This document shows positions 1 through 6,436 of a DNA stretch of 6,436 nt, piece after piece. Numbering within the stretch: the first letter of the stretch is position 1; each line of letters begins with the position of its first letter. The DNA comes from a bacterium (GTDB lineage: Bacteria > UBA9089), in assembly GCA_003485015.1 (NCBI GenBank), contig DNCN01000131.1, positions 1-6,436 on the forward strand. Reading direction: 5' to 3'. The position numbers and the translations under genes were made by a program. The notes below the pieces were generated by a model. That model saw only the letters and a list, made by a program, of their open reading frames with translations. It had not been told where the DNA came from and ran no database searches.

Positions 1-24
1 TCTGAGAGGATCCATCCCACATTT

Positions 25-28
25 GGAG
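25..28 (+). promoter_or_regulatory. Possible ribosome binding site for the gene at 40
   Basis: GGAG lies 11 nt before the ATG at 40, rather far for an optimal site. It matters because the reading frame is open upstream, so this site is the main evidence for starting at 40 rather than outside the window. The string GGAGCGGC is shared with the site before the gene at 4856. Confidence 0.4.
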
Positions 29-39
29 CGGCGGTAAAG

Positions 40-1989
40 ATGACAGACTCCTTCGACTGCGATCTCCTCCCATCCATCGACCTTATCGATGGATTCACCA
101 AGTACTTCGATGATCGATTGCTTGCGGCAATCGAAGAGTATATCCACATTGGATCGAGCATCTTTCCAGGAGGAAAACAGGGATTCCTCAAGGTACTATT
201 GAGGAAGGTCTTAGATCAGAGGGACTCCCCTGGCCGGGATATGGCTGCAGGCTACCTTGCAGCAGCGATTGAGCTGGGAGGAGATAAACCTGAGGTACCT
301 GAAACTATAAAGAAGATCGCTAAGTCCTATCTTAACACCTTCATGAATGATCCCTGCCATTCAAGGCCCATGGGCTTCTATACCAAGAGTGAGACCTTAG
401 AAAAGGTCTTCTATCGAGATCGGTTCCTCCAGAAACCATTTGGTACAGAGTTCTGGACCGACCTCGCGTTAAAGGAAGATCTCCCTCCTGGTAGAGAAGG
501 ACTCTCTCCCGTAATCCGAATGGCTGAAGCCCTTCTGGATGATCCAGACTTCAGAGATGCTTACACCAGATTCCGAACCCTAAAAGAGAGGCTCACCAAT
601 CCAGAGGTAAACCTCAACCTCGAAGACCTCTTCCCTCATCAGGACCTCTTTAAAGATGAGGCTAAGCTCTCTCAAGCCCTTTTAAGCTCAGAGGCATCTA
701 AGAGGAGGGTCCAGGCCCGAGGTAACATCAACCCCAATACGTTCGGTGTTGCCGTCTGGCCCTTCTCCACATCTAAGGAGAATGACCTCTTTGCCCGCCT
801 GTATCGAACCTATGAACTTCCAAAGACCGAGATCATGAACGACCTGATTGTGGCCATTAAGGAGGGTAGAGTAGACCTTAAACCCCAACCAGACTCAGGG
901 TGGTATGACCACCAGCTTTACTCCCTCGAGACCCTCCTTCTTCCCCATCTAGCTCATGAGAAGGACAAACTCTTGCTCCATGCCCGATACAAGAAGAGGC
1001 TCCGGGAGGCATTTGAGGCTATGCTCACCAAGCGTCGCGAGACCCATGTCAAAGAACTCTTTCAGATTCGAACCTTAGGGATAGAGTTCAAGCCTGTCCC
1101 AACCACACCAGAACTCTCTCTTGAACCCATAGCAACCCATTACCTCCGCACCGGCCGGGCATATCGATCTCTGGCAGAGGACCTCAGGGGGGTATTTGGG
1201 GATAGAGGGATAACAGACATTCAGTTGGAGGACTTTGATAAGGGCCTATTAGTGGAGCTGGATAGGATGGCCTCGCTGTTCTATGGACTCTACCTTGTCG
1301 TCTGCGATGATCTGGGCATGGCTCCAAGGCTTGAACCAAAAGAGATCGAAGGTCTATCAGGCTTGCAAGAGGTAAGAGTGGATGATGGGGCTCTTAATCA
1401 GTGCCTGATTGCCAGTATCCCGGAATTGAGCAAGACCGAGCAGCAAGCAAGGTTCTACCTCTGGCAAGAGGCTAAAACCTGGATAGAGGATCTAAAGAGG
1501 GAGAAGTTCCTCGATGAGGATACACGCTTCATCGCTCCTGTCCTCTCAAACTACTGGGGGACCAAGGTCCGCAACTGGGCAGTATTGGGGGTACGACTCT
1601 TAAAGATCAAGGCCTACTATGCCCGACCACCGAAGGTAGCTGAAAGTAGAACTTACTCTGATGAGGAGCAGATATCCGAAGATCCAGAGAGGTTCCCATC
1701 AGAGTCTTTCGATTCAAAAGACTTCGATTGGCGTCCAAAGGAGTATGTCATCCCTGTCCAGGTCTTTGCCGAAGTGACCATGGGTCCAAAACCACTCACC
1801 CGGGAGGAGTTCCGTAGGATCTGCGATCGCTATAAGACCAAAGATAAGATCCTTAAGGCACTCATGGGCGTATCCGGTGACCAGAATGGGTCTCCTTTGC
1901 CTCTTATACTTGGTACTTTTATTCTAATCCTGATGTTGATAATCTTTATAATTAGAAGATGTTTTGTGCTCAGACAACCGAAGGATTGA
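40..1989 (+). CDS. Unrecognised large protein with C-terminal membrane anchor (start uncertain, may begin upstream of window)
   Basis: I do not recognise this 649-residue protein. It is largely helical and charged, with a single strongly hydrophobic helix at about residues 619-638, followed by RRCFVLRQPKD. An acidic, Ser-rich linker lies at about 538-565. Residues 107-131 contain RPMGFYTKSETLEKVF, which faintly recalls the 'GHYT-S--L---F' region of DUF3160 proteins; this is a weak impression, not an assignment. The ATG at 40 has GGAG at 25-28, an 11-nt spacer. The same GGAGCGGC string precedes gene 4, which favours a real ribosome site. Against that start, the frame has no stop back to base 1, the visible N-terminus has no signal peptide, and basic residues after the C-terminal helix suggest a cytoplasmic tail with the bulk outside, which would need an export signal upstream. 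It is followed after 15 nt by the C39-like gene, probably in the same operon. Arg codons are more mixed (CGA, CGC, CGG, AGG) than in the genes downstream. Confidence 0.85.
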   Translation: MTDSFDCDLLPSIDLIDGFTKYFDDRLLAAIEEYIHIGSSIFPGGKQGFLKVLLRKVLDQRDSPGRDMAAGYLAAAIELGGDKPEVPETIKKIAKSYLNTFMNDPCHSRPMGFYTKSETLEKVFYRDRFLQKPFGTEFWTDLALKEDLPPGREGLSPVIRMAEALLDDPDFRDAYTRFRTLKERLTNPEVNLNLEDLFPHQDLFKDEAKLSQALLSSEASKRRVQARGNINPNTFGVAVWPFSTSKENDLFARLYRTYELPKTEIMNDLIVAIKEGRVDLKPQPDSGWYDHQLYSLETLLLPHLAHEKDKLLLHARYKKRLREAFEAMLTKRRETHVKELFQIRTLGIEFKPVPTTPELSLEPIATHYLRTGRAYRSLAEDLRGVFGDRGITDIQLEDFDKGLLVELDRMASLFYGLYLVVCDDLGMAPRLEPKEIEGLSGLQEVRVDDGALNQCLIASIPELSKTEQQARFYLWQEAKTWIEDLKREKFLDEDTRFIAPVLSNYWGTKVRNWAVLGVRLLKIKAYYARPPKVAESRTYSDEEQISEDPERFPSESFDSKDFDWRPKEYVIPVQVFAEVTMGPKPLTREEFRRICDRYKTKDKILKALMGVSGDQNGSPLPLILGTFILILMLIIFIIRRCFVLRQPKD

Positions 1990-1994
1990 GGAGG
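1989..1994 (+). promoter_or_regulatory. Ribosome binding site of the C39-like gene
   Basis: AGGAGG, a near-perfect Shine-Dalgarno core, begins on the last base of the TGA stop of the preceding gene and sits 10 nt before the ATG at 2005. Overlap of the stop codon and ribosome site suggests translational coupling. It supports 2005 over the next in-frame ATG at 2017. Confidence 0.75.
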
Positions 1995-2004
1995 CATACA
2001 AAGG

Positions 2005-2856
2005 ATGGATGCAGGTATGATCTGGTTTTTGATCGAGATGTTGATAGGGGTAGTGGCCCTCTCTCTGGGACTCCTTGTGGGTGGGAGGAAGAAGAGAATC
2101 TGGATCCCCTTAGCCAGTATCTCTCTGGTCCTTATCTTGCTCTGCCAGTGGCTGCGCACCCAGCCTGAGGTCGTCTTTAAGCTCTTTCCCCTGGACTACT
2201 CCATCTACTTTGAGAACACCTCTTTTGTCTTCTTTGCCCTCTTCTTCTTTGGCCTAGCCTCAAGGAATGTCTCGACTAGATTCAGTAGGTGGGGAATCCT
2301 TATCCTGTGTGGCCTTCTATTCGTCTATCTCTTCACTTACTTAGAATGGATATTTACACCGGTAAAGGTGTGGGCAAATATCTCCCTCTTTGATGATAAA
2401 GGTGTCTGTATGCAGACCACCCCCAAGACCTGCGGTGCTGCCTCTCTGGTCACCCTCTTAGATAGATGGGGGATAAAGACGGATGAGCGGGAAATGGCAA
2501 GGCTCTCCCTTACAAGCGAGAGGGAAGGGACGAATCCTCTTCGGATGGCCCGGGCCCTCATTGAAAAGACAAAAGACGAAGGATTAAAGGTAGACCTTGT
2601 GAAACTCGATTGGGAGGGACTGAAGAAGGTAAGGAAACCCTGTATCGTCGATACCAGACTCACTTATCTAGTCAACCATGTAGTCGTCCTCTTTAATGCC
2701 ATTGAGAAAGAGGTTGAGATAGGAGATCCCTTAGAGGGTAGGGTGGTCTGGTCCAAAAAGGAGTTCTTGGAAAGATGGACTGGCTATACCATCCTCTTAT
2801 TCAAAGACTCTCCGTTTGAAGAGGGCATTCTTATTGAGGTGACTGGAGGGGAATAA
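2005..2856 (+). CDS. Membrane-anchored C39-like cysteine peptidase
   Basis: This 283-residue protein has four hydrophobic helices (about 6-26, 32-50, 71-87, 97-117) followed by a C39-type papain-like domain (about 135-266). The key residues are visible: Q137 as oxyanion residue, C143 in TPKTCGAASL as nucleophile, H225 in NHVVVL, and D241 in IGDPLEG; EFLERWTGY (253-261) is typical of the domain's end. In ABC bacteriocin exporters, C39 domains cut double-Gly leaders in the cytoplasm. Here there is no ATPase, and the basic clusters (28-31 and 87-95) place the odd loops inside and the peptidase outside. It is therefore likely a processing or surface protease whose substrate is not visible. An extra cysteine, C135, lies eight residues before the nucleophile. 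The gene lies 15 nt after gene 1 and overlaps gene 3 by 1 nt. Peptidase-fold membership is well supported by motif; activity and substrate are inferred. A non-proteolytic, C39-like role is possible. Confidence 0.88.
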   Translation: MDAGMIWFLIEMLIGVVALSLGLLVGGRKKRIWIPLASISLVLILLCQWLRTQPEVVFKLFPLDYSIYFENTSFVFFALFFFGLASRNVSTRFSRWGILILCGLLFVYLFTYLEWIFTPVKVWANISLFDDKGVCMQTTPKTCGAASLVTLLDRWGIKTDEREMARLSLTSEREGTNPLRMARALIEKTKDEGLKVDLVKLDWEGLKKVRKPCIVDTRLTYLVNHVVVLFNAIEKEVEIGDPLEGRVVWSKKEFLERWTGYTILLFKDSPFEEGILIEVTGGE

Positions 2857-2858
2857 TG
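2845..2858 (+). promoter_or_regulatory. Ribosome binding site and TAATG stop/start overlap
   Basis: GGAGG at 2845-2849 lies 6 nt before the ATG at 2856. The stop TAA (2854-2856) of the peptidase gene shares its last A with that ATG. This is a standard arrangement for termination-reinitiation coupling and fixes the start of gene 3. Confidence 0.8.
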
Positions 2859-4820
2859 AATATACTACTGATTGTTCTGATTATAGCTGCGATTACCACT
2901 ATCTACGTGATCATCTTCTCACCCCCCAAGTATGAGATCAGAGAGGATGAACTCAGGATAAAGAGGAGGCGGATAACGGTAGAGAGAATCCCCCTCTGCG
3001 AGATTACTGATGTCCAGCCTGGTTACCCCCCTTTTTGGAATAGTCAGTATGTTCATCCCTTTTGGTCTCGCCCAGATAGATCAAGGTGTGTGACCATCTA
3101 CCACCATCTGGGGTTCTTCCAGAATACCGTAATCATTCCCCCTGATCCAGAGGGGTTCATCTCTGCCCTGAAAGAGAAGCTCAAGAGTATTACCTTAAGG
3201 GAGGAGCCTCCATCTAAACCCCTACCTGCCTCCTTCTCCTACCATTTTTTGAAGAGTCTCCTTGTTGGGCTCTTCTTCAGTGTTCCAAGCTTTGCTCTGG
3301 GCCTAGCACTCTCTCTAATATCTCTCCTTTTTGCTTTAGAAGATATTCAATTATTCAAAATGCTTCCCTTTATTCCTCAAGATATATACCAGAATTATGT
3401 GAAGGCACCTCCATTCTTCGTTAAATTCGCAGATTGTATATGGATATTCATGCTCTTTTTGGGATTAGTCGTTCTTCTCTGGATGATAATAGGAATAGTT
3501 CTTTGTTTAAAAAAGTGTAACCCCCAAAGGAGATACTATCTTACTATTGCCCTGATCAGGGACAATTGGAAGACCTTCATCCTCCGTGGGGCTCTAGTTT
3601 TAGTAACGGGATTTCTCCTCTGCCCCTTCATTAAGAAATTCATACCCCATATAATCCTCTTCTCTTTCAGCCTTTGGAGACTCACTATGGAGTGGCCATA
3701 CGCAAATCTACTTCTCTGCTTTGGTATGGGGTTGTGTGGGATGGTTCTCCCCATGCTTATCTTTGCCCTTTATAGACCGAATCTTACACCAAGACAGTTC
3801 CTGGGCCGTTTTATACCACCACTCATCCTTATTCTCCTCTTCTTCTCTGCTCGATACTGGGTCTACCATGACCTCTTTCCCAGGTACGATTTTCCCAAGA
3901 AGTTCTGGGAAGAATTGAATATTCCTACCTCGGGTTTTAAGGCGAGAAAAGTTATCCTCTTTACCGAGGAAGAGCCAATGATCTTGGAGAGTGAGTTAAA
4001 GATAAGTCCATTTTGGGTGGATTATGAGGATTTGGCTATAGATGCCTCCCCCGAATACCTCGAAAGACTCTATAGTCACCTTAAAGGAAAGAATTATAAG
4101 ACCACCTATATGGAAGATGGCATACCGTATATCCTTGGGGGGTATGCCAAGAATTGGATGTTGGACAAGATGAGAGAAGTAGAGATGGAGTTCTTCAAGG
4201 AGGCAGGCTGCACTCTCTCTGGGAGAAGACTCCTTGGAGACCTCAGAAAATACCCTAATTACAGCCCCGAGATCCTCAAGATCATTGACCAACTGGCTAG
4301 TAAAGAGGCATTCTATCATAATCCACAAAGCTATCCACAAGGGAGTAAACTCCTGAGCGATATCTACCTCCATTTTGGAGAGTATAATAGGGCCAAAGAC
4401 TGGTATGACAAGGCTAAGAAAGATGGATATAAGGAGTATGGTGTTCCCCGGATAGACCTAGAAACTCCCCGCCTTAAGGCCGGCTCAGTAGAAGGGAGGA
4501 TCCTGATCGAAGGAAAAGAAATAGCCGGGATCAAGGTAGGACTGAGGGTGGCTGAAAAAGACGAGACTTGGAGTATTTTGAATATTTTGAATATAAAGGA
4601 GAGGGATCTTGATCCCTTGGTCCAGGTGGGGACAATCACCGATACCCAGGGTCGATTCTCCCTCAAGAACCTCATTGGTGGTGAGTATTATCTGGTCATT
4701 ATGGCCGATGAGGGTGTTTTCCCTGAGCCACTGAGTGTGGAAGGACATTCTGGCCGGTTGAATCTAAACGTAAATAAGCCCCAAATAGACTTAGGCATAA
4801 TCAGAATAAAACAAGGATAA
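2856..4820 (+). CDS. Multi-domain membrane protein: PH-like domain, membrane block, TPR-like hairpin, carboxypeptidase-regulatory-like domain
   Basis: This 654-residue protein has no family name I recognise as a whole. Parts in order: a membrane helix (3-21); a region at about 25-110 resembling bacterial PH domains (YEIREDELRIKRRRI, then IPLCEITDVQPGY, and a closing helix near 99-110), interrupted by an aromatic/Pro-rich loop (57-70); a membrane block with helices near 134-158, 191-218, 241-258, 283-305 and 317-333, with 259-276 ambiguous; a helical section with one TPR-like hairpin (about 496-524, with LHFGEYNRAKDWYDKA); and a C-terminal beta domain (about 544-640) with VEGRILIEGKEIAGIKV and TITDTQGRFSLKNLIGGEYY, the pattern of carboxypeptidase-regulatory or Cna-B-like folds. 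Basic residues after helix 1 put the PH-like domain in the cytoplasm. With six helices the C-terminal domain would be outside, which fits that fold's usual place. Start is fixed by GGAGG and the TAATG overlap. No enzymatic motif is seen, so a scaffold or sensor role is inferred. Confidence 0.85.
   Translation: MNILLIVLIIAAITTIYVIIFSPPKYEIREDELRIKRRRITVERIPLCEITDVQPGYPPFWNSQYVHPFWSRPDRSRCVTIYHHLGFFQNTVIIPPDPEGFISALKEKLKSITLREEPPSKPLPASFSYHFLKSLLVGLFFSVPSFALGLALSLISLLFALEDIQLFKMLPFIPQDIYQNYVKAPPFFVKFADCIWIFMLFLGLVVLLWMIIGIVLCLKKCNPQRRYYLTIALIRDNWKTFILRGALVLVTGFLLCPFIKKFIPHIILFSFSLWRLTMEWPYANLLLCFGMGLCGMVLPMLIFALYRPNLTPRQFLGRFIPPLILILLFFSARYWVYHDLFPRYDFPKKFWEELNIPTSGFKARKVILFTEEEPMILESELKISPFWVDYEDLAIDASPEYLERLYSHLKGKNYKTTYMEDGIPYILGGYAKNWMLDKMREVEMEFFKEAGCTLSGRRLLGDLRKYPNYSPEILKIIDQLASKEAFYHNPQSYPQGSKLLSDIYLHFGEYNRAKDWYDKAKKDGYKEYGVPRIDLETPRLKAGSVEGRILIEGKEIAGIKVGLRVAEKDETWSILNILNIKERDLDPLVQVGTITDTQGRFSLKNLIGGEYYLVIMADEGVFPEPLSVEGHSGRLNLNVNKPQIDLGIIRIKQG
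4574..4591 (+). repeat. 9-nt tandem duplication in frame
   Basis: TATTTTGAA occurs twice back to back and a third copy begins (TATA). It lies in the carboxypeptidase-regulatory-like domain of gene 3 and encodes a repeated Ile-Leu-Asn. Because the unit is 9 nt, gain or loss would keep the frame. Confidence 0.7.
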
Positions 4821-4843
4821 CTTAGATCCAAAGACCCCATATA

Positions 4844-4849
4844 AAGGAG
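4844..4849 (+). promoter_or_regulatory. Ribosome binding site of the NHL-repeat gene
   Basis: AAGGAG lies 6 nt before the ATG at 4856, an ideal spacing, and sets the start. The 35-nt gap before this gene (4821-4855) holds no convincing hairpin and no -35/-10 pair, so the gene probably shares the upstream transcript. Confidence 0.8.
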
Positions 4850-4855
4850 CGGCAG

Positions 4856-6436
4856 ATGAAACGGATAATAAAGATGGCGACCATTCTCTTCCTTATTTTG
4901 ATGCCCCTGGCAATCATTCTCTCTTTAACTATGCATCAAAAGGCCAGGAGATTAGTGGGACTTAGAAAACTTGCCATAGATGGAGAGGGAAATACCTATG
5001 TGGCCTTTGAGGATAAGATTGAAAAGTTTGACCAGGGTGGGAATCATCTCCTCAGTTTTGGAGGGAAGGGCAAGGAAAAGGGAGAGGTCAATGAGATCAT
5101 AAGTATGGCTACCGACCAAGAGGGGAATCTCTATGTTGCGGAGCTGGGAAATCATCGCATCCAAAAATTTGGTCCCCAGGGGGAATCTTTGCTCATATTT
5201 GGCAAGAAAGGTGAGGGAGAGGGAGAGTTTAAAGATGTCTTCCATGTGGGAATAAGTCCGCAAGGAATAATATACGCCTCTGATTCCCTTAATCACCGCA
5301 TTCAGAGATTCAGCCCGGAGGGTGAGTTCTTGGAGGCATTTGGCTACTGGGGTGAGGGAGAGAAGGAGTTTAAGTATCCCAATGGAGTCTACTTTGATAA
5401 AGAGGGAAACCTTTACATTGCAGATACGAATAACAGACGGGTGCAGATCCTCGATAAAAATGACAAGTTTCTAAAAGAGGTTGTCCTTGATACCACGGAT
5501 TACCGTCTTAGAGGCAGCGGCCTGGTTTGGCCTGGTTTTATCCTGGTCACCAGGGATGAGGAGCAAGATGAGAGGTATTATATCTCTATGTTTAGGTCTG
5601 GATATGAGGAGTATTGCCTCTTCTCCTTCGATAAAGAAGGAGAGTGTCTAAAATCCTTCTTCAATGAGGATGAAGGTATCATCCAGGCAAACTCCATCGC
5701 CTTAAGCCCAGAAGGGGAGATCTTTGTCGTAGATAGGGAGAACAGCAGCATCGGTATCTTCGATCAGGAGGGTAATCTCTTGCGAAGGTTTGAGCCCGAG
5801 GGGCTCGATAGAAGGATGGATGAACTCTACCTTAAGAAGAAGGTGTATCAGAGGATTGAGAGCCATTGCCAGGCAGTAGTTGTTATAGGATTGATACTTG
5901 GGGTAGCCTTTCTGGTCGTAGAGAGGAGAAAGAAGAGAGAAGTAAGAGTAGAAAGGGAAGAAGAGATCGCTCCTACTGAATGGTATCTAAAGTTCCTTTT
6001 CTATGGTGTAACCTTTATCTTGAAGGCCCTTATCGGGATTGCATCTTTAAGCTGGCTTGTGTCTTTTCTCATGAACGTGGTTGGTTTCCTCTCTATGGTT
6101 GGAGAAGGCGAATTCTCCCTTTCCCTTTTTATCCACTCTCTTTCGTTTCCTAATTTTGTCCTTCTCCCTTTGATCTTCTTAATCCTGATGGATAGGACCT
6201 TCCTCATCCTTGTCAACAGGAGTGAATTTATGAAGAGGGAAAGGGGTCGGGAACAGGAGAGGATCTATGAAGGCCTGAAGGATACAATCGAGAAGATAAT
6301 CGGGCCAGAAGAGGTGGTATTGAGATATACCTTAGCTAAGAATCAACATTCAGGGCTCTTTTCTTGGATTCGGGGTGATTCAGCCAGATCCTTTGCGGGT
6401 AAGTCCCTGCTGATTCTTACCGAGAGCCGTCTTCTC
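4856..6436 (+). CDS. NHL-repeat beta-propeller membrane protein with PH-like C-terminus (partial, runs off the right edge)
   Basis: An open frame of 527 codons reaches the last base without a stop, so the C-terminus is missing. Residues 8-26 form a signal anchor after MKRIIK, with no lipobox. An NHL propeller follows (about 35-312): GNHRIQKF (98-105), LNHRIQRF (145-152) and NNRRVQIL (192-199) recur exactly every 47 residues, with GEGEGEF-type loops between. A first blade near 51-69, a degenerate one near 223-269 and a last near 281-312 suggest six blades. A helix at 340-355 is followed by RRKKR (cytoplasmic), then helices at about 380-410 and 431-453. NHL propellers bind proteins, glycans or nucleic acid; here the propeller is predicted outside. 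The end (about 485-527), with EEVVLRYTLA and SLLILTESRLL, resembles the opening strands of a bacterial PH-like domain, on the cytoplasmic side. It lies 35 nt after gene 3, probably co-transcribed. The NHL assignment is strong; the PH-like call is tentative. Confidence 0.9.
   Translation, partial: MKRIIKMATILFLILMPLAIILSLTMHQKARRLVGLRKLAIDGEGNTYVAFEDKIEKFDQGGNHLLSFGGKGKEKGEVNEIISMATDQEGNLYVAELGNHRIQKFGPQGESLLIFGKKGEGEGEFKDVFHVGISPQGIIYASDSLNHRIQRFSPEGEFLEAFGYWGEGEKEFKYPNGVYFDKEGNLYIADTNNRRVQILDKNDKFLKEVVLDTTDYRLRGSGLVWPGFILVTRDEEQDERYYISMFRSGYEEYCLFSFDKEGECLKSFFNEDEGIIQANSIALSPEGEIFVVDRENSSIGIFDQEGNLLRRFEPEGLDRRMDELYLKKKVYQRIESHCQAVVVIGLILGVAFLVVERRKKREVRVEREEEIAPTEWYLKFLFYGVTFILKALIGIASLSWLVSFLMNVVGFLSMVGEGEFSLSLFIHSLSFPNFVLLPLIFLILMDRTFLILVNRSEFMKRERGREQERIYEGLKDTIEKIIGPEEVVLRYTLAKNQHSGLFSWIRGDSARSFAGKSLLILTESRLL
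5519..5538 (+). repeat. Perfect 10-nt tandem duplication inside the NHL gene
   Basis: GGCCTGGTTT occurs twice without a gap, and a related TATCCTGGTC follows. It sits in the degenerate fifth blade. The unit is not a multiple of three, so gain or loss of a copy would shift the frame and truncate the protein before its later membrane helices. Two copies is a low number for frequent slippage. Confidence 0.75.

Noticed and set aside
40..1989. Gene 1 as a classical C-terminal tail-anchored cytoplasmic protein
   Set aside because: Basic residues after the helix favour a cytoplasmic tail, the opposite orientation; kept only as an alternative if the start at 40 is correct.
1830..2159. Minus-strand open frame of 109 codons across the end of gene 1 and start of gene 2
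   Set aside because: It lies opposite two well-supported genes, has no ribosome site I could see, and its translation has no recognisable pattern.
2837..2856. C-terminal VTGGE of the C39-like protein as a double-Gly processing site
   Set aside because: It is at the extreme C-terminus, not after a short leader, and there is no separate small leader-peptide gene in the gaps. Two glycines alone are not evidence.
4137..4142. Run of six G as a slippage or phase-variable site in gene 3
   Set aside because: Six is short for this purpose, and the frame is intact through it.
3996..4748. Overlapping minus-strand open frames (125, 103 and 87 codons) opposite gene 3
   Set aside because: The + strand frame has clear domain patterns and coupling to gene 2; the antisense translations are unpatterned shadows of it.
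4821..4855. AT-rich CATATAAA before the NHL gene as a promoter or TATA element
   Set aside because: It abuts the ribosome binding site, leaving no room for a transcription start ahead of it, and has no matching -35 element.
4952..5296. Minus-strand open frame of 114 codons
   Set aside because: It is the antisense of the NHL blades, whose 47-residue periodicity establishes the + strand as coding.

Overview
The window is a densely packed bacterial-type segment. Four large genes all lie on the + strand and are separated by 15, -1 and 35 nt. There are no RNA genes, mobile elements or CRISPR arrays. Base composition is moderate. Purine-rich Shine-Dalgarno sites precede the genes, and arginine is often AGG/AGA, most strongly in the last three genes. 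None of these genes is a taxonomic marker. I read the source as an uncultured or poorly studied bacterium and cannot name a phylum. The Arg codon preference would also fit a thermophile or an archaeon, but that is only a hint.

Layout: (1) 40-1989, an unrecognised protein of at least 649 residues with a single C-terminal membrane helix; its frame is open to the left edge, so the true start may lie outside the window. (2) 2005-2856, a 283-residue membrane protein with four N-terminal helices followed by a C39-like cysteine peptidase domain with all key residues present. (3) 2856-4820, a 654-residue mosaic: N-terminal helix, bacterial PH-like domain, multi-helix membrane block, a TPR-like hairpin and a carboxypeptidase-regulatory-like beta domain. 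(4) 4856 to beyond the right edge, an NHL-repeat beta-propeller protein with a signal anchor, three further membrane helices and a C-terminal stretch that looks like the start of a second PH-like domain.

The spacing, including a TAATG stop/start overlap between genes 2 and 3, suggests one polycistronic unit. Every product is predicted to be membrane-bound. By the positive-inside rule the C39 domain, the NHL propeller, the carboxypeptidase-regulatory-like domain and probably the bulk of gene 1 face outside the cytoplasm, while the PH-like parts of genes 3 and 4 face inside. A working inference is a cell-envelope complex with an outward-facing peptidase, a propeller and beta-domain for binding proteins or surface polymers, and internal PH-like domains. 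No substrate, leader peptide or ABC exporter is visible, so its actual job is unknown.
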